Shown: positions 6,933-11,878 of the stretch, one piece after another
Layout of the letters: every line of letters starts with the position of its first letter
Numbering within the stretch: position 1 is the stretch's first letter
From: Desulfuromonadaceae bacterium
Lineage (GTDB): Bacteria; Desulfobacterota; Desulfuromonadia; Desulfuromonadales; SZUA-540
Assembly (NCBI GenBank): GCA_003250235.1
Contig: QKGY01000020.1
Span: forward strand, 1 to 11,878
Direction: 5' to 3'
Length of the DNA: 11,878 nt
Made by a program: the position numbers and the translations under genes
Notes under the pieces: generated by a model
The model's input: the letters and a program-made list of their open reading frames with translations, nothing else
The model's database searches: none
Told to the model about the DNA's origin: nothing

Positions 6933-7397
6933 TCATCCCTTTTCGTTCCGGGATTCCTCAAGTATCTTGATTTTGGACGCAATCATGTCTTTGGGGGAGA
7001 GTCTGAGCAGGGTGGTCAATTGCCTCATAAGAGCGTCTTCATAGCGGTCGAGAACGCCATCGGCATAAACGATACGCCAGAGGACATCGACAATCTCCAG
7101 TTTTTCCTCGCGGCTGAAATGTTCGTTGATCAAACGGACATGCTGGAAAAGATCTAAGCTCTCCTTCAGGCGTTCCTGAGACAGGGCGATGAGGTCATCC
7201 GTCGCCTCTTGAGACAGGGAAAATTTTTTCTGAAGGAGATTTTTGATAAGGGTTTCTTCCAACGGCTGAAACTGGCTGTCCGCCTGGGCAAGCTCCAGAA
7301 GCAGGACGCAGGTTGCCACCTGGATGCGCTCCTGGCTTCCGGATGCCTTGCGAGAAGGCTCCTCGCCGCTGATCAGTTTGAGAAATCGGTTCAACAT
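6933..7397 (-). CDS. TerB-like (tellurite resistance TerB family) protein
   Basis: This is a 154-residue, all-helical, cytoplasmic protein of the TerB/DjlA-N fold. The two family hallmarks are visible: VLLLELAQADSQFQPLEETLIKNLL (acidic, probably metal-binding helix pair) in the first half, and the repeat-like VLWRIVYADGVLDRYEDALMRQLTTLL in the second. Many genomes carry single TerB-like proteins unconnected to tellurite, and none of the other ter genes is nearby, so no resistance role should be assumed. The start at 7397 has only a weak ATGAG site upstream. It lies 11 bp after the DUF190 gene and 6 bp before the mnmM-like gene in one operon. The specific function is unknown. Confidence 0.8.
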   Translation of the reverse strand: MLNRFLKLISGEEPSRKASGSQERIQVATCVLLLELAQADSQFQPLEETLIKNLLQKKFSLSQEATDDLIALSQERLKESLDLFQHVRLINEHFSREEKLEIVDVLWRIVYADGVLDRYEDALMRQLTTLLRLSPKDMIASKIKILEESRNEKG

Positions 7398-7408
7398 GAA
7401 AAACTCAT

Positions 7409-7753
7409 CTACTTGGAGGTTTGGTCGAAATAACGGATGACGCGGGCCTTCTCAAGGGTGATCATCCCACCCTTCAGCATGGCGTCCAGACGGGGGAGAA
7501 TCGCATCGATTTTTTCCTGACTTTCAACCACTTCAATGACTACGGGGAGATCCGATGAAAGGCGCAAAACCTTGTCCGTGTGGGTGATGCTGCTCGCTCC
7601 AAACCCCATGGCACCTTTGAGAACCGTGGCGCCGGCGAATCCCTCCTGACGAAAAAGCTCCACCAGAGCTTCATAGAGAGGCCGCCGTTCCCACCGGTCA
7701 CTCTCGCCGACAAAAATCCGCATCAGGATCTGTTCCCCTTCAAGACTGGGCAT
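7409..7753 (-). CDS. DUF190 family protein
   Basis: This is a 114-residue protein of the DUF190 family, small proteins with a ferredoxin-like, PII-like fold. The characteristic sequence is present in order: LMRIFVGESDRWERRPLYEALVE, GATVLKGAMGFGASS, and LPVVIEVVESQEKIDAILPRLDAML ending in an ITLEKARVIRY strand. DUF190 genes are often found beside crcB/fluC, and this one starts 8 bp after the fluoride channel gene, so a regulatory or accessory role in fluoride export is often supposed but unproven. The start at 7753 follows an AGGGGGAA-type site; an internal ATG at 7723 is also possible. The length is normal. Confidence 0.88.
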   Translation of the reverse strand: MPSLEGEQILMRIFVGESDRWERRPLYEALVELFRQEGFAGATVLKGAMGFGASSITHTDKVLRLSSDLPVVIEVVESQEKIDAILPRLDAMLKGGMITLEKARVIRYFDQTSK

Positions 7754-7761
7754 AGTTCCCC

Positions 7762-8133
7762 CTATAACTGACGGGCCAGGGCAATGCCCAGGCCGGCAAA
7801 AACCAGACAGATTCCGACATTCAACAGGATGTTCGCACCGGCCTGAACAAAACTCCCCTCCTCGAGAAGACGCAGCGTCTCATAGGAAAAGGTGGAAAAG
7901 GTGGTAAATCCCCCCATAAATCCGACCGTGATCCCCATTCGTACCGCTGGGGACAGCAGGGTGCTTCTCAGGCTTCCCTCCATGATCAGGCCGAGAAGAA
8001 ATGAGCCGGCCACATTCACTACCAGGGTGCCGTAAGGCAGACCACGACCGAAAAGCTGGTACGTCCAGCCCGATACGAAGTAGCGGGCCAGGCACCCCAG
8101 CCCCCCGAACAAACCAATATAGAGAATTTGCAT
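7762..8133 (-). CDS. fluC: Fluoride channel FluC (CrcB)
   Basis: FluC/CrcB forms a dual-topology dimeric channel in the inner membrane that lets fluoride leave the cytoplasm. The 123-residue product has four predicted transmembrane helices. It shows the pore motifs: the early GGLGCLARY with a conserved arginine (R17), GTLVVNVAGSFLLG with N40, and GFMGGFTTFSTFSYE (71-85), which provides the pore phenylalanines (F79, F82) and the GGFTT region of the central sodium site. The start at 8133 (MQILYIGLFGG) is preferred over an ATG at 8226, because the longer form adds 31 non-conserved residues and would begin upstream of the predicted promoter. It is the first gene of a four-gene operon with DUF190, TerB-like and MnmM-like genes. 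Confidence 0.93.
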   Translation of the reverse strand: MQILYIGLFGGLGCLARYFVSGWTYQLFGRGLPYGTLVVNVAGSFLLGLIMEGSLRSTLLSPAVRMGITVGFMGGFTTFSTFSYETLRLLEEGSFVQAGANILLNVGICLVFAGLGIALARQL

Positions 8134-8190
8134 GAAAGGATCTCGACAAATGAATGAGCACGTTCGCCAAAGCGGCCCTGGAACCTGCCC

Positions 8191-8219
8191 ATTATGGGTT
8201 TCCAGAGATACCCTGTCAA
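8191..8219 (-). promoter_or_regulatory. Near-consensus sigma-70 promoter of the fluC operon
   Basis: Read on the minus strand, TTGACA (8219-8214) is followed by exactly 17 bases and CATAAT (8196-8191), eleven of twelve consensus positions. Transcription would start near 8184, giving a leader of about 50 nt before the fluC ATG. That leaves little room for a full fluoride riboswitch plus expression platform. A hairpin (CTGGAA 8178-8183 with TTCCAG 8200-8205, plus CCC/GGG inside) overlaps the -10 and could be an operator, but no known motif is recognised. Confidence 0.75.
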
Positions 8220-8279
8220 CCATCAACGAGTTGTGCCCCGTACTGTGTATTTGCGCAGGGGATTTTGCCAGGATGGCAC

Positions 8280-8308
8280 TTGCACAAATGTATGCGATTT
8301 GATATATC
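8280..8308 (+). promoter_or_regulatory. Candidate rpoH promoter
   Basis: TTGCAC (8280-8285), a 17-base spacer and TATATC (8303-8308) predict a start near 8315, within the CIRCE element. The boxes are moderate vegetative-type matches; no convincing sigma-32 promoter is seen. It diverges from the fluC promoter with about 60 bp between the two -35 boxes. Confidence 0.5.
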
Positions 8309-8310
8309 TA

Positions 8311-8337
8311 TTAGCACTCTTGCCACAAGAGTGCTAA
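8311..8337 (+). promoter_or_regulatory. CIRCE element (HrcA operator) upstream of rpoH
   Basis: TTAGCACTC at 8311-8319 and GAGTGCTAA at 8329-8337 form a perfect inverted repeat separated by nine bases, identical to the classical CIRCE consensus TTAGCACTC-N9-GAGTGCTAA. HrcA binds this site as a repressor and releases it on heat shock, depending on GroEL. It sits just downstream of the predicted -10 box and 36 bp before the rpoH start codon. In most bacteria CIRCE controls groESL and dnaK operons, so its place in front of the sigma-factor gene implies an HrcA-to-RpoH cascade. Confidence 0.95.
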
Positions 8338-8373
8338 TAGTCTGAAATTAAAGAAAGAAAGAGGTTTGCGACC

Positions 8374-9216
8374 ATGAGCACCCTGAGCTTGCCTGTTGTT
8401 GCCGACTCGTTCGACCATTACATGGCCCAGATTAACACCTTCGAGGTTCTGGACCGCGACCAGGAACATCACCTGGCTACCCGCTTTCAGGAAAAGAATG
8501 ACCTGGAGGCTGCGCACAAGCTGATTTGCGCGAATCTGCGCTTTGTTGTCAAGATCGCCAACGAATACCGCGGATATGGCATGAAAATGGCCGACCTGGT
8601 CCAGGAGGGGAATATCGGGCTGATGATGGCGGTCAAAAAATTTGATCCGGATCGCGGTATCCGCCTGATTACCTACGCCGTCTGGTGGATACGGGCGTAT
8701 ATCCATAATTTCATCATCCGCAGCTGGTCCCTGGTAAAAATAGGCACCACACAGGCGCAGAAGAAACTCTTTTTCAAACTCAACCAGACGCGAAACACGC
8801 TTCAAAGAATTTCAGGAGGCGGTAAATCCGAGGAGATTGCCCGCGAACTGGAGGTGCGCGACGAAGATGTCGAGGAAATGGCCTTGCGGATGTCTGCCCG
8901 TGACGCATCGCTCGATCTCGAACTCATTGAGGGGGATGACTACACCCTGATGGACACCCTGGCGGATGAGCGCGCCAATCAGGAGGAACTGCTCCTTCAG
9001 CATGAAGAGGAAAGCCAACGTACACACCAAGTCCGGAAGGCCATGGAACACCTTAACGACAGGGAACGACAGATCATAAGTGACCGCATTCTTGCGGAAA
9101 CGCCGAAGACCCTTCAGGATCTTGCCGACACCTACGGAGTCAGCCGCGAAAGAATCAGGCAACTGGAGAAAAACGCTCTCAACAAACTTAAAGCCAACAT
9201 GGCGGAAGGTCTCTGA
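8374..9216 (+). CDS. rpoH: RNA polymerase heat-shock sigma factor RpoH (sigma-32)
   Basis: This alternative sigma factor directs RNA polymerase to heat-shock promoters. The 280-residue protein (E. coli RpoH has 284) has region 2 from ANLRFVVKIANEYRGYGMK (about 53) through LVQEGNIGLMMAVKKFDPDRGIRLITYAVWWIRAYI. The RpoH box, QKKLFFKLN (129-137), is specific to sigma-32 and distinguishes it from RpoD and RpoS. Region 4 (about 229-275) holds DRERQII and a helix-turn-helix ending in YGVSRERIRQLEKNALNKLK. The start follows GAGG at 8361-8364 with nine bases between. The 5' leader holds a perfect CIRCE, so transcription is probably HrcA-repressed. No terminator follows; a T7 run at 9217-9223 has no stem before it. 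Confidence 0.97.
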   Translation: MSTLSLPVVADSFDHYMAQINTFEVLDRDQEHHLATRFQEKNDLEAAHKLICANLRFVVKIANEYRGYGMKMADLVQEGNIGLMMAVKKFDPDRGIRLITYAVWWIRAYIHNFIIRSWSLVKIGTTQAQKKLFFKLNQTRNTLQRISGGGKSEEIARELEVRDEDVEEMALRMSARDASLDLELIEGDDYTLMDTLADERANQEELLLQHEEESQRTHQVRKAMEHLNDRERQIISDRILAETPKTLQDLADTYGVSRERIRQLEKNALNKLKANMAEGL

Positions 9217-9258
9217 TTTTTTTACTGATCCGAGAATGTCTCCGACAGAGGCTACCCT

Positions 9259-9289
9259 GCCAAGGGATCGTTTCGATGACCGTCTTGGC
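9259..9289 (+). promoter_or_regulatory. Inverted repeat just upstream of the bamD-like promoter
   Basis: GCCAAG (9259-9264) pairs with CTTGGC (9284-9289), and inside it ATCG (9267-9270) pairs with CGAT (9274-9277). It ends three bases before the -35 box of the next promoter. No T tract follows, so it is not an intrinsic terminator; an operator or a chance hairpin are both possible. Confidence 0.25.
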
Positions 9290-9291
9290 GA

Positions 9292-9320
9292 TTGACAAAA
9301 CCCTGCGCATCCCGTAAGTT
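9292..9320 (+). promoter_or_regulatory. Candidate promoter of the bamD-like gene
   Basis: A perfect -35 box TTGACA (9292-9297) is followed after 17 bases by a weak -10, TAAGTT (9315-9320). Transcription would start near 9327, at the edge of the CCGGAG/CTCCGG hairpin, 70 bp before the start codon. The strong -35 and weak -10 could indicate an activated promoter; read-through from rpoH is also possible. Confidence 0.4.
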
Positions 9321-9328
9321 GTTTGCCT

Positions 9329-9354
9329 CCGGAGTATCCGCGGGGTTTCTCCGG
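9329..9354 (+). repeat. Leader hairpin copy A (upstream of bamD-like gene)
   Basis: CCGGAG (9329-9334) pairs with CTCCGG (9349-9354) around an inner segment containing TATCCGCGGGG. The arrangement resembles the hairpin at 10388-10417 in front of the CoA-transferase gene: both have CCGGAGTA, then CC, GCGGGG, CT and CCGG in the same order. It lies 43 bp before the start codon and would be at the 5' end of the mRNA. Function unknown. Confidence 0.35.
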
Positions 9355-9396
9355 TATGCCATTCATTGCGCAAAGACACATCAAGGATCCATACCC

Positions 9397-10137
9397 ATGA
9401 AGAAATTCCTCTGGCTGCCTCTGTTGCTGATCGTGCTGGCCGCATGCAGCTCCAAAGTGCCTCATGAAAAAACGGCGGCGGAATACTTTCAGGAAGGCGA
9501 ACAGTACTTCGACGATGGGCAGTACAACGATGCCATAAAATCCTGGGAAAAAGTTCGGGAGATCTTTTATTCCCCGGAGCTGAACATGCTGGCCGAACTG
9601 AAGATCGCTGAAGCCCACTTTCTAAACAAGGATTATGTCGAAGCGGCCGTCAGTTACGAGGATTTTCTCAAACAGCATCCGACCTATCCCCAGACCGACA
9701 CGGTCTTATTCCAGTTGGGCAAGTCCTATTTCCAGCAGATTCTTTCCCTCGACCGGGACCAGACCGCCACGCGAAACGCCCTGGCCACATTCAATACCCT
9801 TCTGAAGTCTTATCCCGACTTCCCTCAAAAAGCCAAGGTCGAGCAGTATCGGCAAAGCTGTCTGGACGAGCTGGTGGCCCATGAGATCTACGTCGGCAAT
9901 TTTTACATGAGAACCGAGCACTATGAAGCGGCCATCAAACGGCTCGAGGGTGTTTACGTCCTTTATCCCGGTCATTACTACGAAAAAGACCGCGATCTCT
10001 ATCTGCTCGGGCAAGCCTACAAGGAGGCGGGTCAGAGAGAAAAGGCGGTAGATTCATTAAACGCCCTGCTAACCCAGTTTCCGACAAGCGAATATGCCCC
10101 TAAAGCCCAAAAGTTGTTAAAAAAACTGGGCCAATAA
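9397..10137 (+). CDS. bamD: Outer-membrane assembly lipoprotein, BamD (YfiO)-like
   Basis: This 246-residue lipoprotein is the BamD-type component of the beta-barrel assembly machinery, which with BamA inserts outer-membrane proteins. The signal peptide MKKFLWLPLLLIVLAAC ends in a lipobox (LAAC) with lipidated Cys17. Serine at the +2 position favours sorting to the outer membrane. The mature part is a chain of about five tetratricopeptide-like helix pairs (AEYFQEGEQYFDDGQYNDAIKSW; EAHFLNKDYVEAAVSYEDFLKQHP; LYLLGQAYKEAGQREKAVDSL), and the length is that of BamD. The start at 9397 follows AAGGAT (9383-9388); an upstream in-frame TTG at 9292 is actually the -35 box. A generic TPR lipoprotein is the alternative, but order and size favour BamD. 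A strong terminator follows. Confidence 0.83.
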   Translation: MKKFLWLPLLLIVLAACSSKVPHEKTAAEYFQEGEQYFDDGQYNDAIKSWEKVREIFYSPELNMLAELKIAEAHFLNKDYVEAAVSYEDFLKQHPTYPQTDTVLFQLGKSYFQQILSLDRDQTATRNALATFNTLLKSYPDFPQKAKVEQYRQSCLDELVAHEIYVGNFYMRTEHYEAAIKRLEGVYVLYPGHYYEKDRDLYLLGQAYKEAGQREKAVDSLNALLTQFPTSEYAPKAQKLLKKLGQ

Positions 10138-10156
10138 GCGGATATCAGAAACACCG

Positions 10157-10186
10157 AAAACCCTTTCTTCATCGAAAGGGTTTTTT
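10157..10186 (+). terminator. Intrinsic terminator after the bamD-like gene
   Basis: AAAACCCTTTC (10157-10167) pairs with GAAAGGGTTTT (10174-10184) around a TTCATC loop, and the right arm runs into a T6 tract (10181-10186). It lies 20 bp after the stop codon and closes the rpoH-bamD region. Confidence 0.92.
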
Positions 10187-10221
10187 AGTGTCCCGATGGT
10201 ACTTAAAATAGTATTTTTTAC

Positions 10222-10251
10222 TTGACTTCGCATTTTCCCATATTGTATACA
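10222..10251 (+). promoter_or_regulatory. Strong promoter upstream of the CoA-transferase gene
   Basis: TTGACT (10222-10227), an 18-base spacer and TATACA (10246-10251) form a good sigma-70 promoter. The preceding 20 bases (about 10201-10221) are almost all A/T, like an UP element. Transcription would start near 10256-10259, about 180 bp before the start codon at 10440, leaving a long structured leader. Confidence 0.7.
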
Positions 10252-10255
10252 ATAT
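10240..10255 (+). promoter_or_regulatory. 16-bp perfect palindrome over the -10 box (candidate operator)
   Basis: ATATTGTATACAATAT is a perfect 16-bp palindrome that fully covers the -10 box, the position expected of a repressor site. The TTGTATACAA core resembles operators of GntR-family regulators (GT-Nx-AC pattern). No regulator gene is in the window, so the identity of the factor is a guess. Confidence 0.6.
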
Positions 10256-10291
10256 ACCGCCCATGGTATCCCTGTCCATCAGAGACACCCG

Positions 10292-10323
10292 GCCAAGAGT
10301 CGCTCTTGGCTTTTTCTATTTTT
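10292..10323 (+). terminator. Intrinsic terminator inside the CoA-transferase leader (attenuator or sRNA end)
   Basis: GCCAAGAG (10292-10299) pairs with CTCTTGGC (10303-10310) around a three-base TCG loop, directly followed by T5-CTA-T5. It lies about 35-50 nt after the predicted transcription start and about 115 bp before the start codon. It should stop most transcripts unless relieved. Either it is an attenuator, or the short transcript of about 65 nt is itself a small RNA. Confidence 0.75.
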
Positions 10324-10340
10324 AGGCATACGACAAACCG

Positions 10341-10368
10341 TTACAGCCAGGACCTCCCCTCCCTGTAA
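10341..10368 (+). promoter_or_regulatory. Leader hairpin TTACAG/CTGTAA
   Basis: TTACAG (10341-10346) pairs with CTGTAA (10363-10368), and AGG (10349-10351) with CCT (10358-10360), leaving a symmetrical CC/CC internal loop and an ACCTCC apical loop. The CCUCC in the loop is anti-Shine-Dalgarno-like and could pair with the AAGGAG ribosome site at 10428-10433. That pairing is an inference. Confidence 0.3.
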
Positions 10369-10387
10369 TTCTGCAATAGCACAATCT

Positions 10388-10417
10388 CCCGGAGTACACC
10401 TGCGGGGCACTACCGGG
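10388..10417 (+). repeat. Leader hairpin copy B (upstream of CoA-transferase gene)
   Basis: CCCGG (10388-10392) pairs with CCGGG (10413-10417), extended by AGT/ACT across a bulged A. The inner segment carries ACACCTGCGGGG. It resembles the hairpin at 9329-9354 and ends 10 bases before the AAGGAG ribosome binding site, a position from which it could affect translation. Confidence 0.35.
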
Positions 10418-10439
10418 CCATTTCATTAAGGAGACAACG

Positions 10440-11878
10440 ATGGCAACATTAGCAGAGCGGGTCAGACGCCCATCCCTTCTGGCCAAAGTGGTAAAAACCG
10501 AGGAAGTCATCCCCATGTTCAAAGACGGCATGAGCCTCGGCTGGTCGGGCTTCACCCCCGCCGGATATCCGAAAGAAGTGCCTATCGCCTTGGCCGACTA
10601 CGTCGAGAAGAACAATCTTCAGGGCAAGCTCCGCTTCAACCTGTTTATCGGTGCGTCCGTCGGCGTAGAGACCGAGGACCGCTGGGCCTCTCTGGACATG
10701 ATCGACCGCCGCTGGCCTTACCAGACAGGGAGGGAAAAACATCCAAAAAGGAATCAATACCGGAAAGATCCGCATGGGAGACAAACATCTCTCCATGTTC
10801 GCCCAGGATCTCGGTTACGGTTTTTACACCAAGGATTCCGGCGGGAAAATCGATATCGCCATCATCGAAGTTTCCGCTATCACGGAAGACGGCAGCCTGG
10901 CCCTGACCAGCTCCTGCGGTGCGGTTCCCGAAATCCTCCAGGTCGCCGAAAAGATCATCATCGAAGTCAACACGGCGATGCCTTCCTACGAAGGGCTGCA
11001 CGACATCATCGACCCCGTCAATCCGCCTAATCGCCTTCCCTTCCTGATCAGCCGAGTAGATGATCGCGGAGGCAGCCCTTACGTGAAGTGCGACCCGGAA
11101 AAGATCGTCGCCGTCATCGAGTCCAAAAGGCTCGACAATGGGCGCGGTTTCGGCGAAATCGATGAAACCTCCGAAGCGATCGCCGGACATATCCTGGATT
11201 TCTTCCAGACCGAAGTCAAAATGGGACGCCTGCCCAAAAATCTCCTTCCGCTGCAGTCGGGCGTTGGAAGCATCGCCAATGCCGTCGTAGGTGGCCTGGC
11301 AAAGGGACCGTTCTCCGGCTTGAAGGTCTGGACGGAAGTGCTTCAGGACACCATGCTGGACCTGTTCGACTCCGGCAAGCTCGACTTTGCCTCCACCGTA
11401 TCCATGTCGCTGTCCAACAAAGGATTCGAGCGGCTTTACGCCAACTGGGAGAAATACACCAGCAAAGTCATTATGCGGCCGCTGTCCATTGCCAACGCCC
11501 CTGAGCCGATCCGTCGCCTCGGGTGCATCGCCATGAACACCCCAGTCGAATTCGACATCTATGCCCATGCCAACTCGACCCTGGTCGGCGGCACCCGCAT
11601 GATCAACGGCATCGGCGGCTCGGGAGACTTCCTGAGAAACGCCTTCCTCTCCATCATGCATACGCCTTCGGCACGTCCCAGCAAAACCGATCCGACAGGG
11701 ATTACCTGCGTCGTCCCCATGGCTTCGCATGTGGATCACACGGAACACGACCTTGACGTCCTCGTTACCGAGCAGGGACTGGCCGACTTGCGCGGACTTT
11801 GCCCCAGAGATAGGGCACAGCTCATCATCAATAAATGCGCCCACCCTGATTACAAACCCCTGCTGCAGGACTACTTCG
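10440..11878 (+). CDS. Acetyl-CoA hydrolase/transferase (succinyl-CoA:acetate CoA-transferase type), apparent frameshift, 3' partial
   Basis: This is a class I CoA-transferase of the Cat1/AarC type. Such enzymes move CoA between succinyl-CoA and acetate, coupling acetate activation to the TCA cycle in acetate-oxidising deltaproteobacteria. The first frame encodes MATLAERVRRPSLLAKVV, then LGWSGFTPAGYPKEVP, FIGASVGVE and IDRRWPYQTG, and then becomes nonsense. From base 10738 the next frame continues the family sequence without a stop to the window edge: NIQKGINTGKIRMGDKHLSM, AITEDGSLALTSSCGAVPE, LPKNLLPLQSGVGSIANAV, WTEVLQDTMLDLFDSG (the TEVLQD glutamate is the likely catalytic residue) and GIGGSGDFLRNAF. 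Removing one A from the A5 run at 10735-10739 restores one reading frame. About 479 codons are present of roughly 500-520. The start follows AAGGAG (10428-10433). Sequencing error, true mutation and slippage cannot be separated here. Confidence 0.88.

Noticed and set aside
6282..7157. Long plus-strand open frame (291 codons) opposite the mnmM-like and terB-like genes
   Set aside because: It begins inside the terminator stem and has no ribosome binding site. The minus strand carries diagnostic methyltransferase motifs.
8266..8278. Small palindrome TGCCA-GGA-TGGCA between the divergent fluC and rpoH promoters
   Set aside because: It is short and matches no regulator motif I recognise. It could be an operator, but there is nothing beyond chance to support it.
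8134..8310. Possible fluoride riboswitch upstream of fluC
   Set aside because: The predicted leader is only about 50 nt, and the conserved riboswitch segments are not visible on the minus strand. A covariance search would settle it.
9217..9223. T7 run directly after the rpoH stop codon as a terminator
   Set aside because: No stem of any strength precedes it.
9329..9360. Possible GEMM (cyclic di-GMP) riboswitch, suggested by the GCGGGGTTT...CCGG string
   Set aside because: Only the 3' string is similar. The upstream GEMM half is absent and the predicted transcript would start too close to this point.
10731..10741. Programmed -1 ribosomal frameshifting at GGGAAAAAC in the CoA-transferase gene
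   Set aside because: The needed change is +1 (or -2), not -1. The A run is one short of the classical A AAA AAC heptamer, and such control is not known for this enzyme family.
10645..11844. Long minus-strand open frame (399 codons) opposite the CoA-transferase gene
   Set aside because: The plus strand encodes clear CoA-transferase motifs throughout. The minus frame has no recognisable domain, and long open antisense frames are common in GC-rich coding DNA.

Overview
The window looks like a chromosomal stretch of a GC-rich, Gram-negative, anaerobic deltaproteobacterium, probably of the Desulfuromonadales/Geobacter type. Three things suggest this: outer-membrane components (an OmpA-family porin-like protein and a BamD-type lipoprotein), an RpoH heat-shock sigma factor preceded by a perfect CIRCE/HrcA site, and an acetyl-CoA hydrolase/CoA-transferase of the kind that links acetate to the TCA cycle in acetate oxidisers. 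The taxonomic call is an inference from gene content. No mobile element, tRNA, rRNA or CRISPR array is visible.

Layout. (1) About 1-3960, plus strand: a tightly packed run of seven genes. It starts with a 5'-truncated SAM methyltransferase (Rv2258c-like), then a secreted DsrE-family protein, a GNAT acetyltransferase, a MmcQ/YjbR protein, msrA, cytidine deaminase and a uridine-phosphorylase-type nucleoside phosphorylase. Several neighbours overlap or nearly touch. The last two form a pyrimidine-nucleoside salvage pair. (2) 3990-6237, plus strand: an EamA (DMT) exporter with its own extended -10 promoter, then an OmpA-family protein with thrombospondin type-3 calcium repeats and a hairpin at the start of its predicted mRNA. 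(3) A 20-bp perfect hairpin at 6259-6302 separates convergent transcription units. (4) 6318-8133, minus strand: a four-gene operon read fluC(crcB) - DUF190 - terB-like - mnmM/ytqB-like, driven by a near-consensus sigma-70 promoter at 8191-8219. (5) Divergently, plus strand: rpoH under CIRCE control, a BamD-like lipoprotein closed by a strong intrinsic terminator, and an acetyl-CoA hydrolase/transferase gene that runs off the right edge.

The regulatory DNA is the most interesting part. rpoH carries a perfect CIRCE at its predicted transcription start, so HrcA probably represses the heat-shock sigma factor itself. The CoA-transferase gene has an elaborate 300-bp upstream region. It contains an A/T-rich strong promoter, a 16-bp perfect palindrome covering the -10 box, an intrinsic terminator about 35-50 nt into the transcript, and two further hairpins. 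This points to a repressible, attenuated promoter or to a roughly 65-nt small RNA. The second of those hairpins resembles one in front of the BamD-like gene. The CoA-transferase coding sequence has an apparent one-base frameshift at an A5 run near 10735-10739; conserved coding sequence continues in the new frame to the window edge.
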